DNA of 64,000 nt from Pseudomonas sp. HOU2 (GCF_040729435.1 NZ_CP160398.1:2914001-2978000), one strand, 5' to 3'. Shown: positions 26,159 through 37,554, counted from the first letter of the stretch. Made by a program: numbers and translations. The notes: a model not told the origin generated them from the letters alone.

Positions 26159-26800
26159 ATGAGCACGACCATTGCCGGCATCAAGATCCCCGACAGCGCC
26201 CTCGCCCGGGCCACCACCGAGTACATTCGCGACATTGAATCCGACCTGCTCTACCACCATTCGCGCCGGGTGTTTCTGTTCGGCGCATTGAGCGGTGAGC
26301 GCCGGCAACTGGCCTATAACCCGGAGCTGCTGTACGTCGGCGCGATGTTCCATGACCTCGGGCTGGTCGAAGGCTATCGCAGCGCCGACGAGCGTTTCGA
26401 AGTGGATGGCGCCAACGCGGCAGCGGCATTTCTCAAGCCGTACGGTCTGAGCGATGACGATATCGAGCAGGTGTGGCTGTCGATTGCCCTGCACACCACG
26501 CCGGGGGTGCCGAAGCATTTGCGGCCGACCGTGGCGCTGGTCACCGCCGGGGTTGAGATGGACGTGCTGGGCATGGATTACGCGGCATTCAGCAGCACCC
26601 AGCGCGAGGCGGTGGTGCATGCGCATCCACGCGGAGAAGGTTTCAAGGAGTGCATCATCTGCGCGTTTGCCGACGGCTTGCGCCATCGTCCGCAGACCAC
26701 GTTCGGCAACGTGAAGACCGATGTGCTGGTGGATCAGGAGCCGGGGTTCAAACCGATGAACTTTGTTGAGGTCATCCGCCAATCTCCCTGGATTTCCTGA
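26159..26800 (+). CDS. HD-domain hydrolase (cyanamide hydratase-like)
   Basis: A 213-residue HD-domain protein with the metal ligands in order: H33/H34 (LLYHHSRRVF), H65-D66 (GAMFHDLGLVEGY), H112 (IALHTTP) and a later Asp (GVEMDVLG). The short length, the SHSRRVF-like start and VxGANAAAAFL are reminiscent of the cyanamide hydratase/Ddi2 subgroup rather than of nucleotide phosphohydrolases. The reaction is therefore inferred only. GAGG lies upstream of the ATG. It is divergent from the GlxA-type regulator. Confidence 0.72.
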   Translation: MSTTIAGIKIPDSALARATTEYIRDIESDLLYHHSRRVFLFGALSGERRQLAYNPELLYVGAMFHDLGLVEGYRSADERFEVDGANAAAAFLKPYGLSDDDIEQVWLSIALHTTPGVPKHLRPTVALVTAGVEMDVLGMDYAAFSSTQREAVVHAHPRGEGFKECIICAFADGLRHRPQTTFGNVKTDVLVDQEPGFKPMNFVEVIRQSPWIS

Positions 26801-26810
26801 GCTCCAAAAG

Positions 26811-26887
26811 CAAAAGATCGCAGCCTGCGGCAGCTCCTACAGTGGAATGCGATCCCTGTAGGAGCTGCCGCAGGCTGCGATCTTTTT
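26811..26887. repeat. Paired REP element, family C
   Basis: AAAAGATCGCAGCCTGCGGC and its inverted copy are separated by only about 20 bp, making a long near-perfect hairpin between the HD gene and spuH, both of which end here. Confidence 0.9.
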
Positions 26888-26892
26888 GCCTG

Positions 26893-27783
26893 TCAGGCCG
26901 CTTCCGGCGCAGGCGCGCGGCGCACGTCCGGTTGCTTCCACGAATCGGCGGCGCCTTCTTCGATGGCTTGCTGGATGGCTTTCTTGCGCGCTTCTTCGGC
27001 ACGGCGGCTGAAGAACCACACCATGAACGTCACGATCGACACCGCCAGCAGAATCAGACTGGCCACCGCGTTGATCTCAGGCTTCACGCCCAGACGCACC
27101 GCCGAGAACACTTCCATCGGCAGCGTGGTCGAGCCCGGCCCGGAAACGAAGCTCGCCAGTACCAGGTCATCCAGCGACAGAGCGAACGACATCATGCCGC
27201 CCGCTGCCAGCGACGGCGCGATCATCGGGATGGTGATCAGGAAGAACACCTTCCACGGCCGCGCACCCAGATCCATCGCCGCTTCTTCGATCGACAGGTC
27301 CAGCTCACGCAGACGCGCCGACACCACCACCGCCACATACGCCGCACAGAACGTCGTGTGGGCGATCCAGATGGTGACGATGCCGCGCTCCTGCGGCCAG
27401 CCGATCATCTGCGCCATGGCCACGAACAGCAGCAATAGCGACAGACCGGTGATCACTTCCGGCATCACCAATGGCGCGGTGACCAGGCCACCGAACAGCG
27501 TGCGGCCCTTGAAGTGGGTGATGCGGGTCAGCACGAAGGCTGCCAGCGTACCCAGCGCCACCGCCGCAACCGCGGTGTAGCAGGCGATCTCCAGCGAACG
27601 CACCACCGAACCCATCAACTGGGTATTGTCGAGCAGGCCGACGTACCACTTGATCGACCAGCCGCCCCACACGGTCACCAGTTTCGAGGCGTTGAACGAG
27701 TAGATCACCAGGATCAGCATCGGCAGGTAGATGAACAACAGACCCAGTACCAGCATCAGGCTGGAGAAACGGATGCGTTTCAT
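26893..27783 (-). CDS. spuH: Polyamine ABC transporter permease (PotI-type)
   Basis: A 296-residue inner-membrane permease with six predicted helices. The EAA loop is present as EEAAMDLGARPWKVFFLITIPMIAPSLAAG, the site that contacts the ATPase. A charged, lysine-rich C-terminal tail (ARKKAIQQAIEEG) extends into the cytoplasm. It pairs with SpuG to form the channel for putrescine and spermidine. The ATG overlaps the spuG stop (ATGA), so translation is coupled. It is the last gene of the leftward spu operon. Confidence 0.93.
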   Translation of the reverse strand: MKRIRFSSLMLVLGLLFIYLPMLILVIYSFNASKLVTVWGGWSIKWYVGLLDNTQLMGSVVRSLEIACYTAVAAVALGTLAAFVLTRITHFKGRTLFGGLVTAPLVMPEVITGLSLLLLFVAMAQMIGWPQERGIVTIWIAHTTFCAAYVAVVVSARLRELDLSIEEAAMDLGARPWKVFFLITIPMIAPSLAAGGMMSFALSLDDLVLASFVSGPGSTTLPMEVFSAVRLGVKPEINAVASLILLAVSIVTFMVWFFSRRAEEARKKAIQQAIEEGAADSWKQPDVRRAPAPEAA

Positions 27784-28700
27784 TCTTTGCCCTCCATTTC
27801 CTTGGCCTGACTGCGGTTGAACAGGATGATCGGCACAATCAGGATCGCCAGCATCACCACCGCCAGGGCGGACGCCACCGGCCAGTCACGGTTGTTGAAG
27901 AACTCTTGCCAGAGCACTTTACCGATCATCAGGGTTTCCGGGCCGCCAAGCAGTTCCGGGATCACGAACTCGCCGACCACCGGGATGAACACCAGCATGC
28001 AGCCGGCAATGATTCCGTTCTTGGACAGCGGAATGGTGATTTTCCAGAAGCTGTTGAAAGTGCTCGAACCGAGGTCGGAAGCGGCTTCCAGCAGGCTCTG
28101 ATCGTGCTTCACCAGGTTGGCGTACAGCGGCAGGATCATGAACGGCAGGTACGAATAAACCACACCGATATAGACCGCCAGGTTGGTGTTGAGGATCTGC
28201 AGCGGCTCGTCGATAAAGCCCATGCTCATCAGGAAACCGTTGAGCAGACCGTTGTTGCTGAGAATGCCCATCCACGCATACACACGGATCAGGATCGCAG
28301 TCCAGGTCGGCATCATGATCAGCAGCACCAGCACCGTCTGCAGCTCTTTGCGCGCACTGGCGATGGCGTAGGCCATCGGGTAGCCGATCAGCAGGCACAG
28401 CAGCGTGCTGAAGAACGCCATCTTCAGCGAGCCCAGATAGGCGGCGATGTACAACTCGTCGTCGCCGAGCATCGCGTAGTTGCCGAGGTTCAGCAGCAGT
28501 TGCAGCTTCTGCTCGGCGAAGGTGTAGATCTCGGTGTACGGCGGGATGGCCACGTCGGCTTCAGCGAAGCTGATCTTCAAAACGATGAAAAACGGCAGCA
28601 TGAAGAACAGGAACAGCCAGATGAACGGAACCCCGATGACCAGCTGCCGGCCATTGGGAATTATTCGGTTGAGCCGTCGTTTGAACTTGCGCATGTTCAT
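27780..28700 (-). CDS. spuG: Polyamine ABC transporter permease (PotH-type)
   Basis: A 306-residue permease with six hydrophobic helices. The first is GVPFIWLFLFFMLPFFIVL near the N-terminus, and the EAA loop is EAASDLGSSTFNSFWKITIPLSKNGI. I chose the ATG at 28700, which overlaps the spuF stop by 4 nt, over an upstream GTG that would lie deep within spuF. It overlaps spuH by 4 nt at its other end, a fully coupled F-G-H block. Confidence 0.93.
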   Translation of the reverse strand: MNMRKFKRRLNRIIPNGRQLVIGVPFIWLFLFFMLPFFIVLKISFAEADVAIPPYTEIYTFAEQKLQLLLNLGNYAMLGDDELYIAAYLGSLKMAFFSTLLCLLIGYPMAYAIASARKELQTVLVLLIMMPTWTAILIRVYAWMGILSNNGLLNGFLMSMGFIDEPLQILNTNLAVYIGVVYSYLPFMILPLYANLVKHDQSLLEAASDLGSSTFNSFWKITIPLSKNGIIAGCMLVFIPVVGEFVIPELLGGPETLMIGKVLWQEFFNNRDWPVASALAVVMLAILIVPIILFNRSQAKEMEGKE

Positions 28701-29839
28701 GAGCGAAGTACCACGCCGCTGTCGTCTTCCCACCACACGTAAACCTGATCGCCCCAGGTCGGACGCTGGCCGCGACGTTCGGCGTTGGCAACGAACGACT
28801 GCACCAGCTTGCCGCTCGGCAATTCGACGTAGAACACCGAGTGCCCGCCGAGGTAGGCGATGTCGTGCACCTTGCCGCTCGACCAGTTGTATTCGCAGGT
28901 CGGCATTTCGGCGGTGACCAGCAGCTTCTCCGGACGAATCGCGTAGGTTACCGATTTGTCCTGTACCGAGGTGCTGATGCCGTGGCCGACGTAGATCTGC
29001 CGGTCGAGGTCCTTGCAGGTGATGGTCGCGTGGCCTTCGGCGTCGTCGATCACTTCGCCTTCGAAGATGTTCACGTTGCCGATGAATTCGCAGACCAGAC
29101 GGCTGGTCGGGGTTTCGTAGATGTCGATCGGGCTGCCGATCTGAGCGATCCAGCCCAGGTGCATGATCGCGATGCGCTCGGCCATGGTCATGGCCTCTTC
29201 CTGGTCGTGGGTCACCATCACGCAGGTCACGCCCACACGCTCGATGATTTCCACCAGCTCCAGCTGCATCTGCGAACGCAGTTTCTTGTCCAGTGCGCCC
29301 ATCGGCTCGTCGAGCAGCAGCAGCTTCGGCCGCTTGGCCAACGAGCGAGCGAGGGCCACACGCTGCCGCTGACCGCCGGACAGTTGATGCGGCTTGCGCT
29401 TGGCGTACTGGCTCATTTGCACCAGTTTGAGCATCTCGGCCACGCGCGCATCGATCTCGGCGTTGGGGATCTTGTCCTGCTTGAGGCCGAAGGCGATGTT
29501 CTGCGCCACGGTCATGTGCGGGAACAAGGCGTACGACTGGAACATCATGTTGATCGGTCGCTCGTACGGCGGCATGTCGGTGATGTCGACGCCGTCGAGG
29601 AAAATGCGCCCCTCCGTGGGCCGTTCGAACCCTGCCAGCATCCGCAGCAGCGTGGATTTGCCCGATCCCGAACCGCCGAGCAGGGCGAAGATCTCGCCCT
29701 TCTTGATTTCCAGGGACACATCGTCCACGGCAATCGTCTCGTCGAACTTCTTCGTGACCCGGTCGATTTTGACCAACACCTGTTTAGGTGTCTGGTCGCC
29801 CTCGAGGGCTTTCTTATAGGCGCCGGAGGCAACTGCCAT
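28697..29839 (-). CDS. spuF: Polyamine ABC transporter ATPase (PotG-type)
   Basis: A 380-residue ATP-binding subunit that powers polyamine import. It has the Walker A GGSGSGKST (about residues 54-62), the Q-loop MFQSYALFPHMT, the ABC signature LSGGQRQRVALARSL, Walker B LLLLDEPMGALD and the switch His in MVTHDQEEAM. A C-terminal TOBE/MalK-like regulatory domain (about 270-380) follows. It is preceded by spuE with 67 bp between them and overlaps spuG. Confidence 0.95.
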   Translation of the reverse strand: MAVASGAYKKALEGDQTPKQVLVKIDRVTKKFDETIAVDDVSLEIKKGEIFALLGGSGSGKSTLLRMLAGFERPTEGRIFLDGVDITDMPPYERPINMMFQSYALFPHMTVAQNIAFGLKQDKIPNAEIDARVAEMLKLVQMSQYAKRKPHQLSGGQRQRVALARSLAKRPKLLLLDEPMGALDKKLRSQMQLELVEIIERVGVTCVMVTHDQEEAMTMAERIAIMHLGWIAQIGSPIDIYETPTSRLVCEFIGNVNIFEGEVIDDAEGHATITCKDLDRQIYVGHGISTSVQDKSVTYAIRPEKLLVTAEMPTCEYNWSSGKVHDIAYLGGHSVFYVELPSGKLVQSFVANAERRGQRPTWGDQVYVWWEDDSGVVLRS

Positions 29840-29906
29840 TTACGAAACTCCCAGAAAAAAACAGTGCAGTTCGCCCTACGCGGACGAACCCAGGATAGTT
29901 TGTGCC

Positions 29907-31181
<1,275 letters not shown>

Positions 31182-31191
31182 TCAAACCGGC

Positions 31192-32301
31192 TTATTTACC
31201 GGATTTGATCTTGGTCCAGCTGCGGGTCATTTCACGCTGGGTAGCGGCCGGCAGATCGGCGATCGCATACAGCTTGGCCTGCACGTCGGCTGGCGGGTAG
31301 ATGCCCGGGTCGCTGGTGATGTCTTTGTTCACCAGCGGCGTTGCAGCGGCGTTACCGTTCGGGAAACGTACAGCGTTGGTGATGCCGGCCATGACTTCAG
31401 GCTTCTGCAGGAAGGTCATGAACTTGTAGGCGCCTTCAACGTTTTCGGCATCTTTAGGGATGGCGACCATGTCGAAGAAGCTGCCAGCGCCTTCCTTCGG
31501 AATGGCATAGCTGACTTTGACCTTGTCACCGGCCTCGGCGGCACGGGACTTGGCCTGCTGCACGTCACCCGAGTAGCCGACCGCTACACAGATGTTGCCG
31601 TTGGCCAGGTCCGAGATGTACTTGGAGGAGTGGAAGTAGGTGATCGAAGGACGAATCTTGAGGAACAGGTCCTCGGCTTTCTTGATGTCTTCTTTCTTCT
31701 GGGTGTCGGTAGGCAGGCCCAGGTAGTGCAGCGCGACCGGAAGCATTTCGGTCGGCGAGTCGAGGAAGCTCACGCCGCAGCTCTTGAGCTTGGCGATGTT
31801 TTCCGGCTTGAGCAGCACGTCCCACGAGTCGATGGTGTCGACGCCCAGCGCAGCCTTGACCTTCTCCGGGTTGTAACCGATGCCGATCGAACCCCACATG
31901 TACGGGAAGGCGTGCTTGTTGCCCGGGTCGCTGACCGACACGGCCTTGAGCAGGTCCTGGTTCAGGTTCTTCCAGTTAGGCAGCTTGGACTGGTCCAGTT
32001 CCTGATAAACACCAGCCTTGATCTGCTTGGCCAGGAAGTTGTTCGACGGCACGACCACGTCATAACCGGACTTGCCCGCCAGCAGCTTGGCTTCCAGGGT
32101 TTCGTTGCTGTCGAATACGTCGTAGACGACCTTGATCCCGGATTCTTTCTCGAAGTTGGCGATGGTGTCCGGCGCGATGTAGTCGGACCAGTTGTAGACG
32201 TGCAGTACCTTGTCATCCGCCTGAACCGCACCCGCCATCATGCCCGCAACGGACAAAGCGAGAAGAGTCTTGCCAGCAAGCTTTTTACCTAATGCCTTCA
32301 T
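31192..32301 (-). CDS. spuD: Periplasmic putrescine-preferring binding protein
   Basis: A 369-residue PotF-type protein with a signal peptide ([28 protein letters not shown]). Its ligand-binding motifs match those of the neighbouring spu[42 protein letters not shown]. Where SpuE has W271, this protein has Phe (F275 in [12 protein letters not shown]), the exchange reported to favour putrescine. It lies 188 bp upstream of spuE, a gap large enough for a processing site, and 171 bp downstream of spuC. Confidence 0.92.
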   Translation of the reverse strand: MKALGKKLAGKTLLALSVAGMMAGAVQADDKVLHVYNWSDYIAPDTIANFEKESGIKVVYDVFDSNETLEAKLLAGKSGYDVVVPSNNFLAKQIKAGVYQELDQSKLPNWKNLNQDLLKAVSVSDPGNKHAFPYMWGSIGIGYNPEKVKAALGVDTIDSWDVLLKPENIAKLKSCGVSFLDSPTEMLPVALHYLGLPTDTQKKEDIKKAEDLFLKIRPSITYFHSSKYISDLANGNICVAVGYSGDVQQAKSRAAEAGDKVKVSYAIPKEGAGSFFDMVAIPKDAENVEGAYKFMTFLQKPEVMAGITNAVRFPNGNAAATPLVNKDITSDPGIYPPADVQAKLYAIADLPAATQREMTRSWTKIKSGK

Positions 32302-32472
32302 GCGTCATGCTCCAAATTTTTCTTTTTTGAACCACTTTGTTCAGCGGCCGAACCCGGACAACTGGAACTGCGGCTAGTCTGGCAAGATCGGAGGCGGTCT
32401 TTCAAGAAAAGGCCAACCTTTCTGACACCTTCGAGCGAGAGCGCCGCAGCTCCCCCGCTCGAAGCCTAGCAC

Positions 32473-33837
32473 TTAGGCCTGCAACGCACTGAGGGTCAGA
32501 TCCAGGCATTTACGTGCCTTGGTCACCAGCTCATCGATCTCCGCCTTGCTGATCACCAGCGGCGGCGCAATGATCATGGTGTCGCCCACGGCGCGCATGA
32601 TCAGGCCGTTATCGAAGCAGAACTGCCGGCAGATCATGCCCACGCCCCGACCTTCGTAACGCTTGCGAGTGGCCTTGTCCTGCACCAGCTCGATCGCCCC
32701 CAGCAGACCAACGCCGCGCACTTCGCCCACCAACGGGTGGTTGTTGAGTTCGCGCAGACGTTTCTGCAAATACGGTGCCGTTTCGTTGTGCGCGTTCTCG
32801 ATAATTTTCTCGTCGCGCAGGATGCGGATGTTTTCCAGACCCACCGCCGCCGCCACCGGGTGCCCGGAGTAGGTAAAGCCGTGGTTGAAATCGCCGCCCT
32901 CGTTGAGCACCTTCACCACTTCGTCACGGACGATCAGGCCACCCATCGGGATGTAGCCGGAGGTCAGGCCTTTGGCGATGGTCATCATGTCCGGCTTCAG
33001 GTCGTAGAAATCCGAACCGAACCACTCGCCGGTACGGCCGAAACCGCAGATCACCTCGTCAGCGACGAACAGGATGTCGTACCTGGCGAGAATTTCCTTG
33101 ATGCGCGGCCAGTAGGTGTCCGGCGGAATGATCACGCCGCCAGCGCCCTGAATCGGCTCGGCAATAAAGGCGCCGACGTTATCCACGCCGACTTCGAGAA
33201 TCTTCTCTTCCAGCTGATTGGCCGCCCAGATGCCGAACTCTTCCGGCGACATGTCGCCGCCCTCGGCGAACCAGTACGGCTGCGCGATATGGACGATGCC
33301 CGGGATCGGCAAGTCGCCTTGCTCGTGCATATAGGTCATGCCACCCAGGCTCGCGCCGGCCACGGTGGAACCGTGATAGCCGTTCTTGCGGCTGATGATG
33401 ACTTTCTTGTTCGGCTGGCCCTTGATCGCCCAGTAATGGCGAACCATGCGCAGCATGGTGTCGTTGCCTTCGGAGCCGGAGCCGGTGAAGAACACGTGGT
33501 TCATGCCTTCAGGCGCCACGTCGGCGATGGCCTTGGCCAGTTCCAGCGCCGGCGGGTGCGCGGTCTGGAAGAACAGGTTGTAGTAAGGCAGTTCGCGCAT
33601 CTGCTTCGCGGCGGCGTCAGCCAGCTCATCGCGGCCATAACCGATCGCCACGCACCACAGACCCGCCATGCCATCGAGGATCTTGTTGCCCTCGCTGTCC
33701 CACAGGTACACGCCCTTGGCGTTGGTGATGATCCGTGGACCCTTCTCTTTCAGCTGCTTGAAGTCGCTGAACGGGGCCAGGTGGTGATCGCTGCTCAGGG
33801 CTTGCCACTCACGGGTTTGCGGGTTGTTGCTGGTCAT
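32473..33837 (-). CDS. spuC: Polyamine:pyruvate aminotransferase SpuC
   Basis: A 454-residue class-III PLP aminotransferase. It has the [17 protein letters not shown] segment, the cofactor motif [13 protein letters not shown] and the PLP lysine K289 in [16 protein letters not shown]. SpuC moves an amino group from putrescine or other polyamines to pyruvate and feeds the product into GABA catabolism. It lies 56 bp after spuB in the same operon. Confidence 0.94.
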   Translation of the reverse strand: MTSNNPQTREWQALSSDHHLAPFSDFKQLKEKGPRIITNAKGVYLWDSEGNKILDGMAGLWCVAIGYGRDELADAAAKQMRELPYYNLFFQTAHPPALELAKAIADVAPEGMNHVFFTGSGSEGNDTMLRMVRHYWAIKGQPNKKVIISRKNGYHGSTVAGASLGGMTYMHEQGDLPIPGIVHIAQPYWFAEGGDMSPEEFGIWAANQLEEKILEVGVDNVGAFIAEPIQGAGGVIIPPDTYWPRIKEILARYDILFVADEVICGFGRTGEWFGSDFYDLKPDMMTIAKGLTSGYIPMGGLIVRDEVVKVLNEGGDFNHGFTYSGHPVAAAVGLENIRILRDEKIIENAHNETAPYLQKRLRELNNHPLVGEVRGVGLLGAIELVQDKATRKRYEGRGVGMICRQFCFDNGLIMRAVGDTMIIAPPLVISKAEIDELVTKARKCLDLTLSALQA

Positions 33838-33893
33838 GCCAATTCTCCTTGTTATCGGTGAAGGCGCGGCTGCTGCCAGCCGCGCCCGGCGTA

Positions 33894-35252
33894 TCAGACG
33901 GCGAAGAGCAGGTACTCACGCTCCCAGGAACTGATCACGCGCTTGAAGTTTTCATGCTCGGCCCGCTTGACCGCGACGTAGCCGGTGATGAAGGTCTTGC
34001 CCAGGTATTTCTCGATGGTCGCGCTGTTTTCCATACGCTCCAGCGCATCCTCGATGGTCAGCGGCAGGCGCAGGTTGCGGCGTTCATAGCCACGGCCAAC
34101 GACTGGCGCGCTCGGATTGAGGCCTTCGACCATGCCGATGTAACCGCAGAGCAGGCTCGCGGCAATCGCCAGGTACGGGTTGGCGTCGGCGCCCGGCAGA
34201 CGGTTTTCCACGCGGCGGTTCTGCGGGCCGGCATCCGGTACGCGCAGGCCCACGGTGCGGTTCTCTTCGCCCCACTCTACGTTCACCGGCGCCGAAGTGT
34301 CCGGCAGGAAGCGGCGGAACGAGTTGACGTTGGGGGCGAACAGCGGGAGCAGTTCCGGGATCAGTTTCTGCAGGCCACCGATGTGGTGCAGGAACAGCTG
34401 GCTCATGGTCCCGTCTTCATTGGAGAACACGTTTTTGCCGGTCTCGATGTCGATGATGCTCTGGTGCAGGTGCATCGCGCTGCCCGGCTCGCCGGTCATC
34501 GGCTTGGCCATGAAGGTTGCGGCCACGTCGTGCTTGAGTGCGGCTTCACGCATGGTGCGCTTGAACACCAGAATCTGGTCGGCCAGCGACAGCGCGTCAC
34601 CGTGACGGAAGTTGATTTCCATCTGCGCCGTGCCGTCTTCGTGGATCAGCGTGTCGAGGTCGAGCTCCTGCAGTTCGCACCAGTCATAGACGTCTTCGAA
34701 CAGCGGGTCGAATTCGTTCGCCGCTTCGATGGAGAACGACTGACGACCGATTTCCGGACGGCCCGAACGACCAATCGGCGGCTGCAACGGATAGTCGGGG
34801 TCGTCACTGCGCTTGGTCAGGTAGAACTCCATCTCCGGCGCCACGATCGGCTGCCAGCCCTTGTCGGCATAGAGTTTCAGGACTTTCTTGAGCACGTTGC
34901 GCGGCGACAGCTCGATCGGGTTGCCTTGCTTGTCGTAGGTGTCGTGGATCACCTGGGCGGTCGGCTCGATGGCCCATGGCACCAGGTACACGGCGTTCTG
35001 GTCGGGGCGGCAGATCATGTCGATGTCGGCCGGGTCGAGCAGTTCGTAATAGATGTCGTCTTCGACATAGTCGCCGGTTACGGTCTGCAACAGAACACTT
35101 TCCGGCAGGCGCATGCCCTTCTCGGCGATGAACTTGTTGGTCGGCGAGATCTTGCCCCGGGTGATACCGGTCAAGTCGCCGATCATGCATTCGACTTCTG
35201 TGATCTTGTGGTCTTTCAACCAATCGGTGAGCTGGTCGAGGTTGTTACTCAT
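33894..35252 (-). CDS. spuB: Glutamate--polyamine ligase (glutamine-synthetase-like)
   Basis: A 452-residue glutamine-synthetase-fold enzyme that joins glutamate to a polyamine in the gamma-glutamylation pathway. The fold is visible in [77 protein letters not shown] and the [16 protein letters not shown] nucleotide/metal loop. It shares about the same layout with the divergent spuI. AGAGG precedes the ATG. In P. aeruginosa spuA lies just upstream; here only a remnant is found. Confidence 0.92.
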   Translation of the reverse strand: MSNNLDQLTDWLKDHKITEVECMIGDLTGITRGKISPTNKFIAEKGMRLPESVLLQTVTGDYVEDDIYYELLDPADIDMICRPDQNAVYLVPWAIEPTAQVIHDTYDKQGNPIELSPRNVLKKVLKLYADKGWQPIVAPEMEFYLTKRSDDPDYPLQPPIGRSGRPEIGRQSFSIEAANEFDPLFEDVYDWCELQELDLDTLIHEDGTAQMEINFRHGDALSLADQILVFKRTMREAALKHDVAATFMAKPMTGEPGSAMHLHQSIIDIETGKNVFSNEDGTMSQLFLHHIGGLQKLIPELLPLFAPNVNSFRRFLPDTSAPVNVEWGEENRTVGLRVPDAGPQNRRVENRLPGADANPYLAIAASLLCGYIGMVEGLNPSAPVVGRGYERRNLRLPLTIEDALERMENSATIEKYLGKTFITGYVAVKRAEHENFKRVISSWEREYLLFAV

Positions 35253-35347
35253 AAATGCCTCTGGGCTGAGTCTCCTGACATCGTGTCAGGCAAAGTTTGA
35301 CGCCGTGGCGTCGCGTTAAAGGGGGCTTGCTTGCGCGCAGTGCCGGC
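35253..35347. other. Short gap between spuB start and the spuA remnant
   Basis: About 95 bp holding the spuB Shine-Dalgarno and no recognised promoter boxes. In P. aeruginosa this place would hold the rest of spuA; nothing recognisable of its catalytic half survives. Confidence 0.4.
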
Positions 35348-35704
35348 TTACGCCTGGCACCGCGCATAGACAATGAAAGAGGAGCTTACCTGCCCTTTAC
35401 GCTGGCGTTGCATTTCCTGTGCACATTCAATACGTGCAGAATCACGAGCACGGCTGGAGAAGCGGCACAGGTTTTGGGACTCAAAGGGATCTATATTGGA
35501 AGGGGACGCCATAAACAGAATGCTTTGTCGTACGTCCAGAATAACGGACGCTGCCGTTCTGGCTGCTGCCGACGAGAATATCGTCGACGGGCCGCAAGCC
35601 TTGCGGGCTGCACTACGGACGGATTTGTCGCCACTGATGTGTTGAGCATGCAGACCGGACTGTTGCGAGCAGTCGGTGATGCCGATTAACGGCAGGCGAG
35701 ACAT
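35348..35704 (-). pseudogene. spuA: Eroded N-terminal remnant of spuA (class-I glutamine amidotransferase-like hydrolase)
   Basis: A 118-codon open frame whose first 74 residues resemble the N-terminus of gamma-glutamyl-GABA hydrolases (SpuA/PuuD). It has MSRLPLIGIT, then GLHAQHISGDKSVR where the family has a GLH...GDKY stretch, then ILFMASPSNIDPF where the family has ILFTGSPSNIEP. After that the likeness fades. The catalytic Cys elbow (GICRG) and the His-Glu pair are absent, so it cannot be an active hydrolase. It sits exactly where spuA lies in P. aeruginosa, between spuI and spuB on the spuB strand. The frame has no internal stops, so a short expressed peptide cannot be excluded. Confidence 0.75.
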
Positions 35705-35982
35705 GAAGCACCCCGGTATTATTGCTGTTATGGGTTTGATCGGAGCTTAGCCTTGTTCATTTTTTTACACAACACCCCCGTAAAAAATACAACACGGCCT
35801 GCTCAAGCCCGCGGGTGCCAAGCGTCCCAAGGACAAAAAACCGCCCCAAAGTGCCCCATAAATGCCCTCGCAGCGCTTTTTTAGGGCAAAAAAGGCCTCG
35901 CTTGACTTCGGCATGCCGTTCGGGTTGACTGAAACCAGAAAAGATCAATGATTGATATTTTTAACAACAAAGGTGTTGCATC
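35705..35982. promoter_or_regulatory. Divergent regulatory region between the spu operon and spuI
   Basis: 278 bp with no gene. It is locally AT-rich, with two near-identical ACAACAC stretches (about 35767 and 35792) and A/T tracts at 35880-35900. Because the two spu transcripts diverge here, it must hold their promoters. I see no convincing -35/-10 pair or -24/-12 sigma-54 motif and name none. The spuI start is preceded by AAAGGTG. Confidence 0.5.
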
Positions 35983-37359
35983 ATGTCGGTACCCCCGCGT
36001 GCCGTTCAGCTTAACGAAGCGAACGCGTTCCTTAAGGAACATCCTGAGGTTCTGTACGTTGACCTTCTGATTGCGGATATGAATGGTGTGGTGCGCGGCA
36101 AGCGCATCGAACGCACCAGCCTCCACAAGGTTTACGAGAAAGGCATCAACCTGCCGGCCTCTCTATTTGCTCTGGATATCAATGGTTCTACGGTGGAAAG
36201 CACCGGCCTGGGTCTGGACATCGGCGACGCCGACCGGATCTGCTATCCAATCCCCGACACCCTGTGCAACGAGCCATGGCAGAAGCGCCCTACCGCGCAG
36301 CTGTTGATGACCATGCACGAACTCGAAGGCGACCCGTTCTTCGCCGACCCGCGCGAAGTGCTCCGTCAAGTTGTTGCAAAGTTTGACGAGCTGGGCCTGA
36401 CCATCTGCGCAGCCTTCGAGCTGGAGTTCTACCTGATCGACCAGGAAAACGTGAACGGTCGTCCACAGCCGCCACGTTCACCGATCTCCGGCAAACGCCC
36501 ACACTCGACCCAGGTCTACCTGATCGACGACCTCGACGAATACGTCGACTGCCTCCAGGACATTCTGGAAGGCGCCAAAGAGCAAGGCATCCCGGCCGAC
36601 GCCATCGTCAAGGAAAGTGCCCCGGCGCAGTTCGAAGTGAACCTGCACCACGTCGCCGACCCGATCAAGGCGTGCGACTACGCAGTCCTGCTCAAGCGTC
36701 TGATCAAGAACATCGCCTACGACCATGAAATGGACACCACCTTCATGGCCAAGCCGTATCCGGGCCAGGCGGGTAATGGTCTGCACGTCCATATTTCGGT
36801 GCTCGACAAAGATGGCAAGAACATCTTTGCAAGCGAGGATCCCGAGCAGAACGCCGCGCTGCGTCACGCGATCGGCGGTGTGCTCGAGACCCTGCCGGCG
36901 CAGATGGCTTTCCTCTGCCCGAACGTCAACTCGTACCGTCGCTTCGGCGCGCAGTTCTATGTACCGAACTCGCCGTGCTGGGGCCTGGACAACCGCACCG
37001 TGGCGATCCGCGTACCGACCGGTTCTGCCGATGCCGTGCGTATCGAACATCGCGTGGCCGGCGCCGACGCCAACCCTTACCTGCTGATGGCTTCGGTCCT
37101 GGCCGGCGTGCATCACGGTCTGGTGAACAAGATCGAACCGGGCGCTCCGGTCGAAGGCAACAGCTACGAGCAGAACGAACAAAGCCTGCCGAACAACTTG
37201 CGCGATGCCCTGCGTGAGCTGGACGACAGCGAGGTGATGGCCAAATACATCGATCCGAAATACATCGATATCTTCGTCGCCTGCAAGGAAAGCGAGCTGG
37301 AGGAGTTCGAACACTCCATCTCCGACCTTGAGTACAACTGGTATCTGCATACCGTTTAA
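35983..37359 (+). CDS. spuI: Glutamate--polyamine ligase SpuI (glutamine-synthetase-like)
   Basis: A 458-residue glutamine-synthetase-fold enzyme of the PuuA/SpuI type that gamma-glutamylates polyamines. Landmarks are VDLLIADMNGVVRGKRIERTSL near residue 30, AAFELEFYLID, SAPAQFEVNLHHVADP, FMAKPYPGQAGNGLHVHIS, NSYRRFGAQFYVPNSPCWGLDNRTVAIRVP and [20 protein letters not shown]. It is divergent from spuB and ends in a strong terminator, so it is probably a single-gene transcript. Confidence 0.92.
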   Translation: MSVPPRAVQLNEANAFLKEHPEVLYVDLLIADMNGVVRGKRIERTSLHKVYEKGINLPASLFALDINGSTVESTGLGLDIGDADRICYPIPDTLCNEPWQKRPTAQLLMTMHELEGDPFFADPREVLRQVVAKFDELGLTICAAFELEFYLIDQENVNGRPQPPRSPISGKRPHSTQVYLIDDLDEYVDCLQDILEGAKEQGIPADAIVKESAPAQFEVNLHHVADPIKACDYAVLLKRLIKNIAYDHEMDTTFMAKPYPGQAGNGLHVHISVLDKDGKNIFASEDPEQNAALRHAIGGVLETLPAQMAFLCPNVNSYRRFGAQFYVPNSPCWGLDNRTVAIRVPTGSADAVRIEHRVAGADANPYLLMASVLAGVHHGLVNKIEPGAPVEGNSYEQNEQSLPNNLRDALRELDDSEVMAKYIDPKYIDIFVACKESELEEFEHSISDLEYNWYLHTV

Positions 37360-37375
37360 GCGGGTTGCAGGAATA

Positions 37376-37415
37376 AAAAGCGCTGCCGGCCATTTCAGCC
37401 CGCAGCGCTTTTTTA
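37376..37415 (+). terminator. Intrinsic terminator after spuI
   Basis: The stem AAGCGCTGC / GCAGCGCTT, loop of about 15 nt, is followed by TTTTTTA. It begins 17 bp after the spuI stop. Confidence 0.92.
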
Positions 37416-37464
37416 TGGCAGAACACAACCCCCTGTGTTTGGTGTGAATGGCCGCCTGCGGCGG

Positions 37465-37554
37465 ATCGCTGGCAAGCCAGCTCCCACAGGTTCTTCGTCG
37501 AACATAAATTCCGAGTACACAAACATTCCTTGTGGGAGCTGGCTTGCCAGCGAT
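37465..37554. repeat. Paired REP element, family A
   Basis: ATCGCTGGCAAGCCAGCTCC and its inverted copy flank about 40 bp between the spuI terminator and the TetR-family gene. Confidence 0.9.

Noticed and set aside
35705..35982. A sigma-54 (-24/-12) promoter for the spu genes
   Set aside because: I looked for the GG-N10-GC type motif and found no convincing match.
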